Origin: Endozoicomonas sp. G2_2
Lineage (GTDB): Bacteria > Pseudomonadota > Gammaproteobacteria > Nevskiales > Salinisphaeraceae
DNA: 64,000 bases
NCBI RefSeq assembly: GCF_017744135.1
Contig: NZ_JAGHQU010000003.1
Span: 124,001 to 188,000, forward strand
Reading direction: 5' to 3'
Shown: piece by piece, positions 1 through 8,844 of the stretch
How the letters are laid out: every line of letters begins with the position of its first letter
Numbering within the stretch: the stretch's first letter is position 1
Notes under the pieces: model-generated
The model's input: only the letters and a program-made list of their open reading frames with translations
The model's database searches: none
What the model was told of the DNA's origin: nothing
Program-made: the position numbers and the translations under genes

Positions 1-841
1 TCATAAGCGCCAGCAGGCGCGGCAGACGCAACACGCGACGGGCTGCGATCATCATCACTACAGATGCGCCGATCTGGGCGAGGTTGAAACAGAACAGCGT
101 GGTGTCGAGCGCATCGGCCATGCCGCGGCGCGCGAGTAGCGAGCCCATATAGGCGTTCAGCCCGAAGAACGTCGCGGCCGATGCGCCGAGCGCCGCGCCG
201 TACTGCCACATATGTCGGTCGCGCCAGTCGGGCATCTTGCGCAGCTTGTGCGGCGGCGTGCGTTCGCCTTGCAGACGGGGTCCGAACAGCCAGGGCGCCA
301 GCAGCAGCGCCGGTACGGTGAATACCAGCAACGCCGTGCGCCAGCTGTCGTCGACCGCAGGCAGCAGCACCGGCAGCGTGAGCCCGGCGCCGATGAACTC
401 GCCGAGCATCATGCCGTTGATATAGACCGTGGAGCCGAGCGCAACGAAGCCGGGACACCAGCGACCCACAAGCGCCGGCAGGGCCGGCTGCATGGCCGCG
501 ATGCCGAGGCCCATCAGCGCGGTCAGCGCCAGAAGCGCGCCAAGGTTCGGCGCCACGCCGCGCAACAGCGAGGCGACCGCGGTGAGCAGCAAAGCGGCGA
601 CGAGCGTCGCGCGCGCGCCGAAGCGGCCGATCAGCCAGGCGGCCGGCAGCGCGCCGAGGCCGAGCATGAACACCGGTAACGTGGTGAGCGTGCCGAGGGC
701 TGTCTGTGCGAAGCCCAGTTCCGCGCGGATGCGCTCGCCCAGCGGTGCCGCGATCATGATCGGCGCACGCATATATACCCCGGTGAGCCAGAGCAGGATC
801 AGGACCCCGGCGCGTGCCAGGTACGAACGGGTTGCGAGCAT
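1..841 (-). CDS. CynX/NimT-type MFS permease, C-terminus cut by window edge
   Basis: The minus strand reads open from an ATG at 839-841 through position 2 without a stop, giving about 280 residues of a polytopic membrane protein that continues beyond the window. Hydrophobic segments alternate with short basic loops, for example a first helix at about residues 10-24 and the MFS-like loop AWLIGRFGAR after the second helix. The start MLATRSYLARAG and the helix-2/3 layout resemble the CynX/NimT (cyanate or 2-nitroimidazole transporter) branch of the major facilitator superfamily. The substrate cannot be read from sequence. It is divergent from the pyruvate kinase gene, with about 130 bp between. 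Family call is fairly sure; function is inference. Confidence 0.8.
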   Translation of the reverse strand, partial: MLATRSYLARAGVLILLWLTGVYMRAPIMIAAPLGERIRAELGFAQTALGTLTTLPVFMLGLGALPAAWLIGRFGARATLVAALLLTAVASLLRGVAPNLGALLALTALMGLGIAAMQPALPALVGRWCPGFVALGSTVYINGMMLGEFIGAGLTLPVLLPAVDDSWRTALLVFTVPALLLAPWLFGPRLQGERTPPHKLRKMPDWRDRHMWQYGAALGASAATFFGLNAYMGSLLARRGMADALDTTLFCFNLAQIGASVVMMIAARRVLRLPRLLALM

Positions 842-974
842 GGCGAGGACCGGTGTTCGAAGAGCGGCGCGATTGTAGTGATTTGTGGCGGCGTGGGGTG
901 CGGGCGTTGCGAAATAGTCGATTTTCCTTGCTTTTCACACCCGTGCACACGGCGCTGTGCTAGCGTCTGGACGC

Positions 975-2396
975 ATGAATCGCAAAACCAAGATTGTCGC
1001 TACGCTGGGTCCGGCGTCGGATTCCCCGGACGTGCTTTCGCGTCTGCTGTCGGCCGGGGTGAATGTCGTGCGGATCAACTTTTCGCACGGAAGTGCCGAG
1101 GATCACCGCGAGCGTGTCGCCCGGGTGCGCGCGGCGGCCAGCGAGCTGGGCCTGCCCGTGGCCGTGCTGGCGGACCTGCAGGGGCCGAAGATTCGTATCG
1201 AGTCGTTCGCCGACGGGGCCGTCGAACTCGAAGCGGGCCAGCGTTTTACGCTCGATACCCAGCTCGCCGCCGACGCAGGCACGCGCGAGCAGGTCGCCAT
1301 CCACTACGAACCGTTGCTCGCGGATGTGGCGCCCGGCGCCCAGCTACTGATCAACGACGGCGCGATCTCGCTCGCCGTGGACGAGGTCGACGACCACCGC
1401 ATCGTCTGTACCGTGGAGGTCGGCGGCACGCTGTCCGGTCGCAAGGGCGTGAATCTGCGTGGCGGCGGGCTGTCCGCCGGCGGCCTGACGGAAAAGGATT
1501 TCGGCGATATTCGCGTGGCGGCCGAACTCGAAGCCGATTATCTGGCCGTGTCGTTCGTGCGCAGCGCCGCCGACATGCACGAGGCCCGACGCCTGCTGGA
1601 AGAGGCCGGCGGCAAGGCGCGGCTGTGCGCCAAGATCGAACGCGCCGAAGCGATCACTGCGCTGGATAAGATCATTCAAGCCAGCGATGCGGTCATGGTT
1701 GCGCGCGGCGACCTCGGCGTGGAGATCGGCGACCCGGAACTGCCGGGCGTGCAGAAGCGCATCATCGCGCAGGCCCGGGAGATGAACCGCCTCGTGATCA
1801 CGGCGACCCAGATGATGGAGTCGATGATCGAAAACCCGATCCCGACCCGGGCGGAAGTTCTGGACGTCGCCAACGCAACGCTCGACGGTACCGATGCGGT
1901 GATGCTCTCGGCAGAGACCGCCGTGGGCCGGTATCCGGTCCAGACCGTGGCGGCCATGGGCCGAATCTGTATCGGCGCCGAACGCGAGGCCACCGCGGAT
2001 CGCCCGATCAGCGGCCTGGCTGCGCATTTCGAACGCACCGACGAGGCGATCGCCATGGCGACGATGTACACCGCGCGCCACATGCACGCGGACGCCATCA
2101 TTGCGCTCACCGAGTCCGGCACCACGGCGCTGCTGATGTCGCGCCAGGACACGCATATTCCCATTTTCGCGCTCACTCAGTATCCGACGTCCGAGCGTTA
2201 CCTCGCGCTATGCCGCAACGTGTTCCCTGTGGCGTTTTCGCCTTCTGAGCTCAACGGCGTCGTGCCGGTCGACGAGGCCGTGGCCTGTCTGAAAACGCGC
2301 GGCGATCTCGAAAAAGGCGATCGCGTGCTGCTCACGAAGGGCGATTTCACCGGCCCCGGCGGCACCAATGCGATGAAGATAATCACGGTGGATTAG
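975..2396 (+). CDS. pyk: Pyruvate kinase
   Basis: This cytoplasmic enzyme transfers phosphate from phosphoenolpyruvate to ADP in the last step of glycolysis. The 473-residue protein starts MNRKTKIVATLGPAS, the classical N-terminal strand of the barrel domain. It contains the active-site stretch around MVARGDLGVEIG and the helix TATQMMESMIENPIPTRAE, followed by the C-terminal allosteric domain with ALTESGTTA. The length matches bacterial pyruvate kinases. An in-frame GTG lies 18 bases upstream, but the ATG at 975 aligns with the family start. The gene is divergent from the MFS permease and is followed by an intergenic stretch containing two dyads. Whether it is the PykA or PykF type was not resolved. 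Confidence 0.95.
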   Translation: MNRKTKIVATLGPASDSPDVLSRLLSAGVNVVRINFSHGSAEDHRERVARVRAAASELGLPVAVLADLQGPKIRIESFADGAVELEAGQRFTLDTQLAADAGTREQVAIHYEPLLADVAPGAQLLINDGAISLAVDEVDDHRIVCTVEVGGTLSGRKGVNLRGGGLSAGGLTEKDFGDIRVAAELEADYLAVSFVRSAADMHEARRLLEEAGGKARLCAKIERAEAITALDKIIQASDAVMVARGDLGVEIGDPELPGVQKRIIAQAREMNRLVITATQMMESMIENPIPTRAEVLDVANATLDGTDAVMLSAETAVGRYPVQTVAAMGRICIGAEREATADRPISGLAAHFERTDEAIAMATMYTARHMHADAIIALTESGTTALLMSRQDTHIPIFALTQYPTSERYLALCRNVFPVAFSPSELNGVVPVDEAVACLKTRGDLEKGDRVLLTKGDFTGPGGTNAMKIITVD

Positions 2397-2416
2397 GCAC
2401 TTCCGGTGATTGTTTG

Positions 2417-2432
2417 CTGACCGGTCGGTCAG
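2417..2432. promoter_or_regulatory. Perfect 7-bp dyad, candidate operator
   Basis: The arms CTGACCG and CGGTCAG are separated by GT in the gap between pyk and the patatin gene. The GACCGGTCGGTC core resembles operators bound by TetR-family repressors, but no TetR gene is visible nearby. It could instead be a chance palindrome or part of a weak pyk terminator. Confidence 0.35.
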
Positions 2433-2443
2433 TGCGCGCAACT

Positions 2444-2465
2444 CACTGACAAGCAAGTGTTAGTG
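2444..2465. promoter_or_regulatory. Imperfect 8-bp dyad upstream of patatin gene
   Basis: The arms CACTGACA and TGTTAGTG match at 7 of 8 pairs around a 6-nt spacer. The dyad lies 12 bp beyond the perfect dyad at 2417-2432 and about 40 bp before the patatin start. It is a possible operator half of the same control region; there is no other support. Confidence 0.25.
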
Positions 2466-2506
2466 GAGATCGTTAAAATGAGTGCACTGCTTTTATTTCG
2501 GTTTCC

Positions 2507-3589
2507 ATGGCTTTCGAAGATGTCCTGACGATACGTGCGGGTCGTGCCGCATATGCTGCACTGCAAGATGGGGGGCTCGATCCGCGCCGTGTCGGCGCCA
2601 TGGCGGGCGCGGCGGGCGGCCCGAAGTGGCTGATCCTGTCCGCGCTCGATCGCTACCTGTTCAGCGACTGGCTCAGGCGCGACGAGGCCGCGCAGCCGAT
2701 CGAACTGGTGGGGTCGTCGATTGGCGCCTGGCGTTTCGCGGCAGCCTGTCATCCCACCGATCCGGGCGGTGCCATCGCGCGACTCGAGCAGGCCTATCTG
2801 GCCCAGCGCTATAGCGAAGGGGCGGGGCGCAACGAAATCAGCGGCACCATCCGCGGCATCCTCGATGCTTTTCTCAGCGATGAGGTGCTCGACGGTGTGC
2901 TCACCCACCCACGCTACCGCCTGCATGCCGTGACCGTGCGCTCGCGGGCGCTCACGCGCAGCGAAACCCGCGGCATGCTTGCCGCCGGTTCGGCGGTGAG
3001 CGCGCTCGGCAACGCGATGTCCCGGCGCACCCTGGGCTGGTTCTTCGAGCCGGTGGTGTTCTCGCGCAGCCAGGGCCAGGTGCGCTGGGCCGACGACGGC
3101 CTGAACCGCCGGATCGTCGGCCTCACCGCGGCCAACGTCCGCGACGCGGTCTATGCCAGTGGCAACGTGCCGCTCGTGATGCGCGGCGTGGTCGATCCGC
3201 CCGGCGCGCCGCGCGGTATCTACCGTGACGGCGGCATCGTCGACTATCATATCGACCAGCCACTGACTGCTGCCGACAGTGCGTCGCCGCTCGTACTCAT
3301 GCCGCATTTCGACGACCGCATCGTGCCCGGCTGGTTCGACAAGAGCCTGCGCTGGCGCCGCCCGCGCCACGCCGAGAACACTCTGATGATCGGCCCCGGG
3401 CCGGCGCTGCGCGCCCATCTGGTAGACGGCCGCGTGCCGGATCGCAAGGATTTCTATCGCTATGCCGGCCATGACGAGGCGCGACTCGCGGCCTGGCAAC
3501 AGGCGATCGATGCCGGCAAGCGCATGCGCGATGCCTTTATCGAATTCGCGGATTCCGCCGACCCCGTGCAGTACGTCCGGCCGCTGTGA
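2507..3589 (+). CDS. Patatin-like phospholipase
   Basis: A predicted serine acyl hydrolase of 360 residues. The patatin features are present: a glycine-rich oxyanion segment GAAGGPKW at about 34-41, the nucleophile elbow G-S-S-I-G with Ser71, and the catalytic D-G-G with Asp241, which together form the Ser-Asp dyad. There is no signal peptide or membrane helix, so it is probably cytoplasmic. Its stop codon overlaps the next gene's start (TGATG), suggesting coupling to the Maf pyrophosphatase. The substrate is unknown; many bacterial patatins hydrolyse membrane phospholipids or host lipids. Confidence 0.85.
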   Translation: MAFEDVLTIRAGRAAYAALQDGGLDPRRVGAMAGAAGGPKWLILSALDRYLFSDWLRRDEAAQPIELVGSSIGAWRFAAACHPTDPGGAIARLEQAYLAQRYSEGAGRNEISGTIRGILDAFLSDEVLDGVLTHPRYRLHAVTVRSRALTRSETRGMLAAGSAVSALGNAMSRRTLGWFFEPVVFSRSQGQVRWADDGLNRRIVGLTAANVRDAVYASGNVPLVMRGVVDPPGAPRGIYRDGGIVDYHIDQPLTAADSASPLVLMPHFDDRIVPGWFDKSLRWRRPRHAENTLMIGPGPALRAHLVDGRVPDRKDFYRYAGHDEARLAAWQQAIDAGKRMRDAFIEFADSADPVQYVRPL

Positions 3590-4179
3590 TGCGCGGCGCG
3601 CCTAAACCGATCGTGCTGGCATCGTCCTCGCCCCAACGGGCGCGGCTGCTGGCCCAGCTCGCCATCGTGCACGAGACCGCCCCCGCCGATATCGACGAGA
3701 CGCCGCGGCCGGGCGAGCCTGCCGAGGCGCTCGCCGAGCGCCTGGCGCGCGGCAAGGCCGATGCCATCGCGCCGGGGCGCCCGGACGCGCTCGTTATCGG
3801 CTCGGATACGGTCGTCGCGCTGGGCGATCGGCTTTATGGCAAGCCGGTCGACGATGCGGACGCCGACCGCATGCTGGCTTCATTGTCCGGGCAAACGCAT
3901 CGGGTCGTCAGCGGCGTGGCGATCGCGTTTAACGGGCGAACGGTCAGCTGCACGGCGACCAGTCACGTGACGCTGCGGACGCTGGCCGACGCCGAGCGCG
4001 CGGCCTATATCGCCAGCGGCGAACCGACCGGCAAGGCCGGCGCCTATGCGATTCAGGGGCTGGGTGCGGTTTTCATCGCGCGTCTGGACGGCAGTTATTC
4101 CAGTGTCATGGGGTTGCCGCTGTTCGAAACCGCACGGCTGCTGAAAGCGGCCGGCGTCGACCTGCTATCGGCCTCGTGA
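3589..4179 (+). CDS. Maf-family nucleotide pyrophosphatase (YhdE-like dTTP/UTP type)
   Basis: A house-cleaning enzyme expected to hydrolyse non-canonical or excess nucleoside triphosphates to the monophosphate and pyrophosphate. The 196 residues begin with the Maf signature LASSSPQRARLL, and carry the GSDTVV motif with Asp73, SGQTHRV, and the C-terminal block GKAGAYAIQGLG. The last two match the YhdE branch (dTTP/UTP) rather than YceF (m7GTP). The ATG at 3589 shares its A with the upstream TGA, and the 3' end overlaps the transporter start as GTGA, so the three genes are probably one transcript. Family is sure; the subtype is inferred from motifs. Confidence 0.9.
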   Translation: MRGAPKPIVLASSSPQRARLLAQLAIVHETAPADIDETPRPGEPAEALAERLARGKADAIAPGRPDALVIGSDTVVALGDRLYGKPVDDADADRMLASLSGQTHRVVSGVAIAFNGRTVSCTATSHVTLRTLADAERAAYIASGEPTGKAGAYAIQGLGAVFIARLDGSYSSVMGLPLFETARLLKAAGVDLLSAS

Positions 4180-5135
4180 GCATGCTCCAGCCGGCACGTA
4201 TCGCCATCGTGTTTCCGCTCTGGGCGGGGGCGCTCGCGCTGTTGGCCTATCTCATGCCCGCGCTGTTCACGCCCGCGGCCGGCGCGATCGTGCCGCTGCT
4301 GGTGGTGATCATGTTCGGTATGGGGCTGACGCTGCTGCCCGCGGACTTCGCGCGCGCACTCGCGCGTTGGCCGGTGGTATTGCTCGGCCTGGGGCTGCAG
4401 TTCGGGCTCATGCCGCTGGCGGCCTGGGCGATCGCAGGCCTGTTCGATCTCGACGCGCCGCTTACGCTCGGCATGATTCTGGTCGGCAGCGTTGCCGGCG
4501 GCACGGCCTCGAACGTGATCTGTTTTCTCGCCGGCGGTGACGTCGCGCTGTCGATCACGCTCACCAGCGTGGCGACCCTGGCGAGTGTGGTCGCCACGCC
4601 GGTGCTGACCTGGCTGTATGCCGGCGCCGAAGTGCCGGTGCCCGTGTCGTCGATGCTCGTGAGCATTGCCGAGATCGTGGTGCTGCCGGTGGTGGCCGGC
4701 ATGGTCGTCAACCGGCTGATCGGCAATCGCTGGCCGAGCCGTGACGGCTGGTGCGCGCTGGGCTCGTCGGTTGCGATCGGAATCGTGATCGCGATCATCG
4801 TCGCGCTCAATGCGGCGTCCATCGCGCGGCTCGGGCTGCTGGTGCTCGGCGCGGTGGTGCTGCACAACGGGCTCGGGCTCGCGGCAGGCTATGGCCTGGG
4901 TTTCGCGGCGACGCGCGACGCCCGTACGGCCAGAACGCTGGCCATCGAAGTCGGCATGCAGAACTCGGGGTTGGCGGTGGCGCTCGCCCAGCAGTATTTC
5001 TCGGCCACCGCCGCGCTGCCGGGCGCGTTGTTTTCGGTCTGGCACAACGTCAGCGGCGCGGTTCTGGCCGCGGTCTGTGCGCGCGCCGACGCCGCGCGCG
5101 AGCGGGACGGGGCGCCGGTTCGAAGTCGAGGCTAG
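4176..5135 (+). CDS. Bile acid:sodium symporter family (BASS/PanS-like) transporter
   Basis: A membrane protein of 319 residues with about nine to ten hydrophobic segments. The family-typical unwound-helix motifs are visible: GSVAGGTASNVICFLAGGD after about residue 105 and EVGMQNSGLAVALA near residue 255. BASS proteins import organic anions such as pantoate, pyruvate or bile acids with sodium; the substrate here is not identifiable. The GTG start at 4176 overlaps the maf stop (GTGA); an ATG two codons later is an alternative. It converges with the PhaC-like gene, and the two ends overlap by 4 bp. Confidence 0.88.
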   Translation: MSMLQPARIAIVFPLWAGALALLAYLMPALFTPAAGAIVPLLVVIMFGMGLTLLPADFARALARWPVVLLGLGLQFGLMPLAAWAIAGLFDLDAPLTLGMILVGSVAGGTASNVICFLAGGDVALSITLTSVATLASVVATPVLTWLYAGAEVPVPVSSMLVSIAEIVVLPVVAGMVVNRLIGNRWPSRDGWCALGSSVAIGIVIAIIVALNAASIARLGLLVLGAVVLHNGLGLAAGYGLGFAATRDARTARTLAIEVGMQNSGLAVALAQQYFSATAALPGALFSVWHNVSGAVLAAVCARADAARERDGAPVRSRG

Positions 5136-6274
5136 TCCGAGCGCTCGGCCAGCCAGTCGGCGGCGATACGCCAGGTATGGGCCGGCGCGTCGCGGCCGGC
5201 GAACACCCCGGCATGGCCGCCCGGGGCGAGTTCGAAGCGCCGGTCGGGGCTGGTCACCAGATCCATGATGCGACGCACGCTGGCGATACCCATGAGCTGG
5301 TCGGACTCACCGGCGATCGCCAGCAGCGGGCTGTCGATACTGGCCAGATCGGACTCCACCTCGCCGAGCCGCACCGTGCCGCTGGCCAGCGCGTTGTCGA
5401 TCCATAGCTTGACCAGAAAGTCCTGAACCAGCGTGCCCGGGTAGTCGAGCATGTCGCCCATCCAGCGGCTCGTGGTCACGTGCGCGGCGACGAAATCCCG
5501 ATCGCCCAAGCGCCGGAGCAGATCGACATACGTGGTGACGCTGCCCACCGGGTTGGTGAGTTTGAACGCGAGGCCGTTGAGCCACCCGGGGACGTGCATC
5601 AGGCGCGGATCGATCTGATGGACACGCCATGGCGTATGGCGGCGGATCAGCCGCGCCGGGCCGTTGAGGGCACGCAGTACCCGCGCGGCGATCGTGGCGT
5701 CGTGCATGTCGACCGGGCTGGCGATGGTCACGATGTTGCGCACGCCGGCATTGCGGTCGGCGCCGGCATGGATGAGCGTGAACAGCCCGCCCATGCAGTA
5801 GGCAACCAGTGACACGTCCGGGCTGCCGCTGTGCTGGCGCACGGCGGTGAGGCCGTCCGGCAGCAGTCGAAGAGCATAGTCGCGCACGCCCAGATAGGCA
5901 TCGTCGCGTCCGGGCTCGCCCCAGTCGAGCAGATAGACGGCGAAGCCGCGGGCGCGCAGGTAGCGGACCAGGCTACGCTGCGGGAGCAGATCGAATATGA
6001 GAGTGCTCGCCGCCAGCGGCGGCACCAGCACGATCGGTGTTGCGTGCTCGTGATCGGCCACGGGCATTGTCTCGGCGCCGACTTCGATCGACGCTGTGCC
6101 CAGCGGCGGGTAGTAACGTACCGCCATCAGTCCCAGTCGATGGATGACCTCGTAAGGGGTCTGGTCGGCCTGATAGAGCGCGCTGTCGTTGAACAGCCAG
6201 TCGCGACCGTTGGTCAGTGTGCGGCGCGCGCCATCACGCGCGCTGTCTAAGCGCCGTCGAATCCCGTTGAGCAT
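5132..6274 (-). CDS. PhaC-like alpha/beta hydrolase (polyhydroxyalkanoate synthase family)
   Basis: A protein of 380 residues resembling the short PhaC subunits of class III PHA synthases. It has the Cys-type lipase box YCMGG with Cys160, the acid in GESDQ (Asp325) and the base in GGHAGV (His354), plus PHA-synthase blocks TPYEVI near 39 and VYLLDWGEPGRDD near 113-125. Class III enzymes need a PhaE partner and usually sit with phaA, phaB or phasin genes; none is next to this gene. It could polymerise hydroxyacyl-CoA or be a related acyltransferase or hydrolase. The catalytic triad is seen in the sequence; the biochemical role is inference. Confidence 0.75.
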   Translation of the reverse strand: MLNGIRRRLDSARDGARRTLTNGRDWLFNDSALYQADQTPYEVIHRLGLMAVRYYPPLGTASIEVGAETMPVADHEHATPIVLVPPLAASTLIFDLLPQRSLVRYLRARGFAVYLLDWGEPGRDDAYLGVRDYALRLLPDGLTAVRQHSGSPDVSLVAYCMGGLFTLIHAGADRNAGVRNIVTIASPVDMHDATIAARVLRALNGPARLIRRHTPWRVHQIDPRLMHVPGWLNGLAFKLTNPVGSVTTYVDLLRRLGDRDFVAAHVTTSRWMGDMLDYPGTLVQDFLVKLWIDNALASGTVRLGEVESDLASIDSPLLAIAGESDQLMGIASVRRIMDLVTSPDRRFELAPGGHAGVFAGRDAPAHTWRIAADWLAERSD

Positions 6275-6328
6275 TCCACCATTATCGCACGCGTCCGGTG
6301 GCGCGCCGGCATGGTGAAACGGGCGGAC

Positions 6329-7000
6329 TCAGTGCCCGCCCGCGGCTTCGCCCCAGCGCTTTTCCAGGGTCGCGTCGCGGCGACAGGAGTTGCGATAGAA
6401 CTTGTAGCGCAGGGAATTCTTCTCGTAGTAGTTCTGGTGGTATTCCTCGGCGGCGTAGAAGGTCGTGGCCGGTGTGATTTCGGTCACGATCGGCGAGGGC
6501 GCGTCGGGGTCGTCCTGGAGCGTCTTCTTCGAGGCCTTGGCCGTGGCTTCCTGTTCCGGTGTGACGGCAAATATCTCGCTGCGGTAGGAGTCGCCGCGAT
6601 CGCAGAACTGGCCGCCGGCGTCCGTGGGGTCGATGTTGTGCCAGAACACGTCGAGCAGATGCGCGTAGGTCACGGTGTCGGGCTTGTAGACCACTTTCAC
6701 CGCTTCCGCGTGGCCGCTGGTTTCGGCGGTGACGTCCTTGTAGCTCGGATCGGCCAAATGGCCGCCGGTATAGCCGGATGTGGTGGATACCACCCCGTCG
6801 ACCTGATCGAACGCTTCCTCGACACACCAGAAACAGCCACCGGCGAAGATGGCGACGGCTTCATCAGGGCCCACGTCCGGCTGGAAAGCGGCCTCGGGCG
6901 CCGGATTCTCGGCGGCGCCCGCGCCGGTCGCCATGCCGCTGCATATCACGAGAGCGGCGAATAGACAGGCAGCGGTCCTTTGAAGCGAAAGCTGTGGCAT
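6329..7000 (-). CDS. msrA: Peptide methionine-S-sulfoxide reductase, exported
   Basis: Repairs methionine-S-sulfoxide in oxidised proteins. The catalytic motif GCFWC lies at residues 55-59 (Cys56 nucleophile), and further MsrA blocks GYTGGH, SGHAEAV and YHQNYY are present. The N-terminus is a signal peptide: a hydrophobic stretch at about 10-28 ending AGAA before the mature ENPAPEA, so the enzyme should act in the periplasm. Most cytoplasmic MsrA proteins lack this leader. A C-terminal Cys (NSCRRD) could act as resolving residue. MsrB is not in the window. It precedes the PhaC-like gene on the same strand, 54 bp apart. Confidence 0.95.
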   Translation of the reverse strand: MPQLSLQRTAACLFAALVICSGMATGAGAAENPAPEAAFQPDVGPDEAVAIFAGGCFWCVEEAFDQVDGVVSTTSGYTGGHLADPSYKDVTAETSGHAEAVKVVYKPDTVTYAHLLDVFWHNIDPTDAGGQFCDRGDSYRSEIFAVTPEQEATAKASKKTLQDDPDAPSPIVTEITPATTFYAAEEYHQNYYEKNSLRYKFYRNSCRRDATLEKRWGEAAGGH

Positions 7001-7061
7001 GGCGGCGGTCTGGTTTGCAGGTATGACTGTGTTGTACGCGACGGCGGGCGGCCGCGATGCG

Positions 7062-8387
7062 TCACTCGGTTTCCGGAAGGCCCGCGGCCAGTGCCGCGGC
7101 TGCGAGTGCGGGTATCGTCAGTGCCGCGACGGCGACCGCGGCGCCAAGGCTGCCGACGAGCGCGATCAGGCCGCCACCGACGAGCAGGATCACGCCGATC
7201 GTCGTATTCGCGACCGCGGTGAGCTGCGCGCGGTCCTCGGCGTTGCCGAGATCGGTGAGGTAGGTCTTGCGCCCGAGACGCACTCCCGCGTGGACCCCGG
7301 CGAGCAGGAAATAGCCCACCGCGAACGGCCAGACGCCAAGGGTCTCGCCCAGGCCGAAGAGCGCGCTCGCGGCCACCAGCAGGTTGAGAACGGCCGCCAG
7401 CACGCCCGTAAGCATGAGCACCTGCCGCGACGAGCGATCGGAAAATCGCCCCCAGACCGGCGCGGCGATCAGCGAGGCAAGGCCCGAAAGCGCCAGCAGC
7501 ACCGCGAGATTGCCGATCGCATCGCCGCCGCTGGAGCGGGCCAGTTCGGCATAATAAGGCGCGGCCAGGGCGGTGGCGATCAAGAGTCCGCGTACGGCGA
7601 TGAAGCGGGCGAAACCGGGTTTGCTGCGAATGATGCCCAGGCTCTGCCAGGCCGTCTTGAGCGCATTCCCGCCGCCCTCGGTGGCGCCCGCGTATTCGCG
7701 CAGGCTCGAAAAGATCACCGCGGCAAACAGCCAGGCCGCACCGGCCAAAGCGAGCAACACGAGAATCGGCGTGAGTTGGGCGTTGGCGGCCGGCGTGAGC
7801 CACAAGGCGAGCCCGAGCACTACCGCGACGCCGCCGGCGGCACTGGCGGCATAGCCGGACACGGTGCCGCGACGCGTCTTCGCGATCGTCTTGCCTTGTA
7901 CATCCTTGTAGGAGACGGAGCACACGCCGCGGCCGAGCGAGAACAACGCCAGGAGCGTCAGCACTGCCAAGCCGGCTGCGCCGGCGTCGAGCGCGAGTGC
8001 GGCCGCGATCATGGCCACCACGCTGGCGCCCTGGATCGCCGCGCCCGCGACCCAGAACCATTTGCGTCGCGGCTTCGATCGCATCCAGCCGGCCACGGCC
8101 AGTTGCGGCAGCAGCGCCAGCGATTCGCGAATCGGCACGAGCAGGCCGGTCATCCACACCGGCGCGCCGATCGCCCCCAGCAGCCAGGGCAGCACAAGCT
8201 TCGGGCTGGCGATGAGGTCGCCGGTCTTGTTCGCGAACAGCGCGACCAGATGGATGAAGAAATTCGTGGGTTGCTCGCGGCAGGCGTCGTCGGAAATATC
8301 GCGGCAGACGCGCGCGTTCTCGTCGCCGGTCACCAGGTCGTAGAGATCGCGGATCGGGCCTTGTTCGGGCGTGGTGGTCTCGTTCAA
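7062..8387 (-). CDS. MFS transporter
   Basis: A 441-residue membrane protein with an N-terminal cytoplasmic stretch of about 45 residues and about twelve hydrophobic segments. Major facilitator features include the loop GWMRSKPRRKWFW after the second or third helix, APVWGRFSDRSSRQ in the second half, and the Ala/Leu-rich helices. It is not clearly assigned to a substrate class. It lies between msrA and the gamma-glutamylcyclotransferase-like gene on the minus strand, with short gaps of 61 and 27 bp, so co-transcription is likely. The C-terminus ends AGLPETE without a further domain. Confidence 0.82.
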   Translation of the reverse strand: MNETTTPEQGPIRDLYDLVTGDENARVCRDISDDACREQPTNFFIHLVALFANKTGDLIASPKLVLPWLLGAIGAPVWMTGLLVPIRESLALLPQLAVAGWMRSKPRRKWFWVAGAAIQGASVVAMIAAALALDAGAAGLAVLTLLALFSLGRGVCSVSYKDVQGKTIAKTRRGTVSGYAASAAGGVAVVLGLALWLTPAANAQLTPILVLLALAGAAWLFAAVIFSSLREYAGATEGGGNALKTAWQSLGIIRSKPGFARFIAVRGLLIATALAAPYYAELARSSGGDAIGNLAVLLALSGLASLIAAPVWGRFSDRSSRQVLMLTGVLAAVLNLLVAASALFGLGETLGVWPFAVGYFLLAGVHAGVRLGRKTYLTDLGNAEDRAQLTAVANTTIGVILLVGGGLIALVGSLGAAVAVAALTIPALAAAALAAGLPETE

Positions 8388-8414
8388 GTTGCTCGTGCCT
8401 CGTGCGTGTACGAA

Positions 8415-8777
8415 TCAGCCGGCGTTTTCGACATGCCGGCACCAGTCGCCGTGTTGGATGACCGGCCAGGCCGGATCGCGTGCCGCGATCCATAGATAGA
8501 TCCATGCCTGCCCGTGATCGGTATCGATCTGGCGTCGCGTGTAGTGGATCGGGTAGTCCTCGAGCCGGTCGAGTGCCGCAAAGCTGTCCTCGTCCACCTC
8601 GAACACGTCGCCGACCAGTGCCGTTTCGCCGGCGTCGAGCGCGGCCGGATAGGGGCCGGTGTCGAGCAGCGTGAAACAGGCCGGCGTCGTATACGCGCCA
8701 GCGTGCGTGGCGGTTGCCATGTAGTGATGGTTGCGCTGGCCAGGGCGCAGCGTGCCGTAGACGAAAACGCGTCTCAT
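8415..8777 (-). CDS. Gamma-glutamylcyclotransferase-like (YtfP/AIG2-type) protein
   Basis: A compact protein of 120 residues that opens with the family signature VFVYGTLRPGQRNHHYM and carries GDVFEVDEDSFAALDRLE with the conserved acidic residue, followed by YTRRQI. Family members open gamma-glutamyl amides or act on related substrates, but many are uncharacterised. The open frame extends upstream to 8882; the ATG at 8777 was preferred because the fold motif follows it within five residues and the extra leader is non-conserved. The gene is divergent from the Nudix gene, and the start regions abut or overlap. Confidence 0.82.
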   Translation of the reverse strand: MRRVFVYGTLRPGQRNHHYMATATHAGAYTTPACFTLLDTGPYPAALDAGETALVGDVFEVDEDSFAALDRLEDYPIHYTRRQIDTDHGQAWIYLWIAARDPAWPVIQHGDWCRHVENAG

Positions 8778-8844
8778 GGAGTCGTTCGATTCGGGGTCAT
8801 GCAGGTATGCTAGCCGACATGAAAAAGCTGACAACTGGCGCAAC

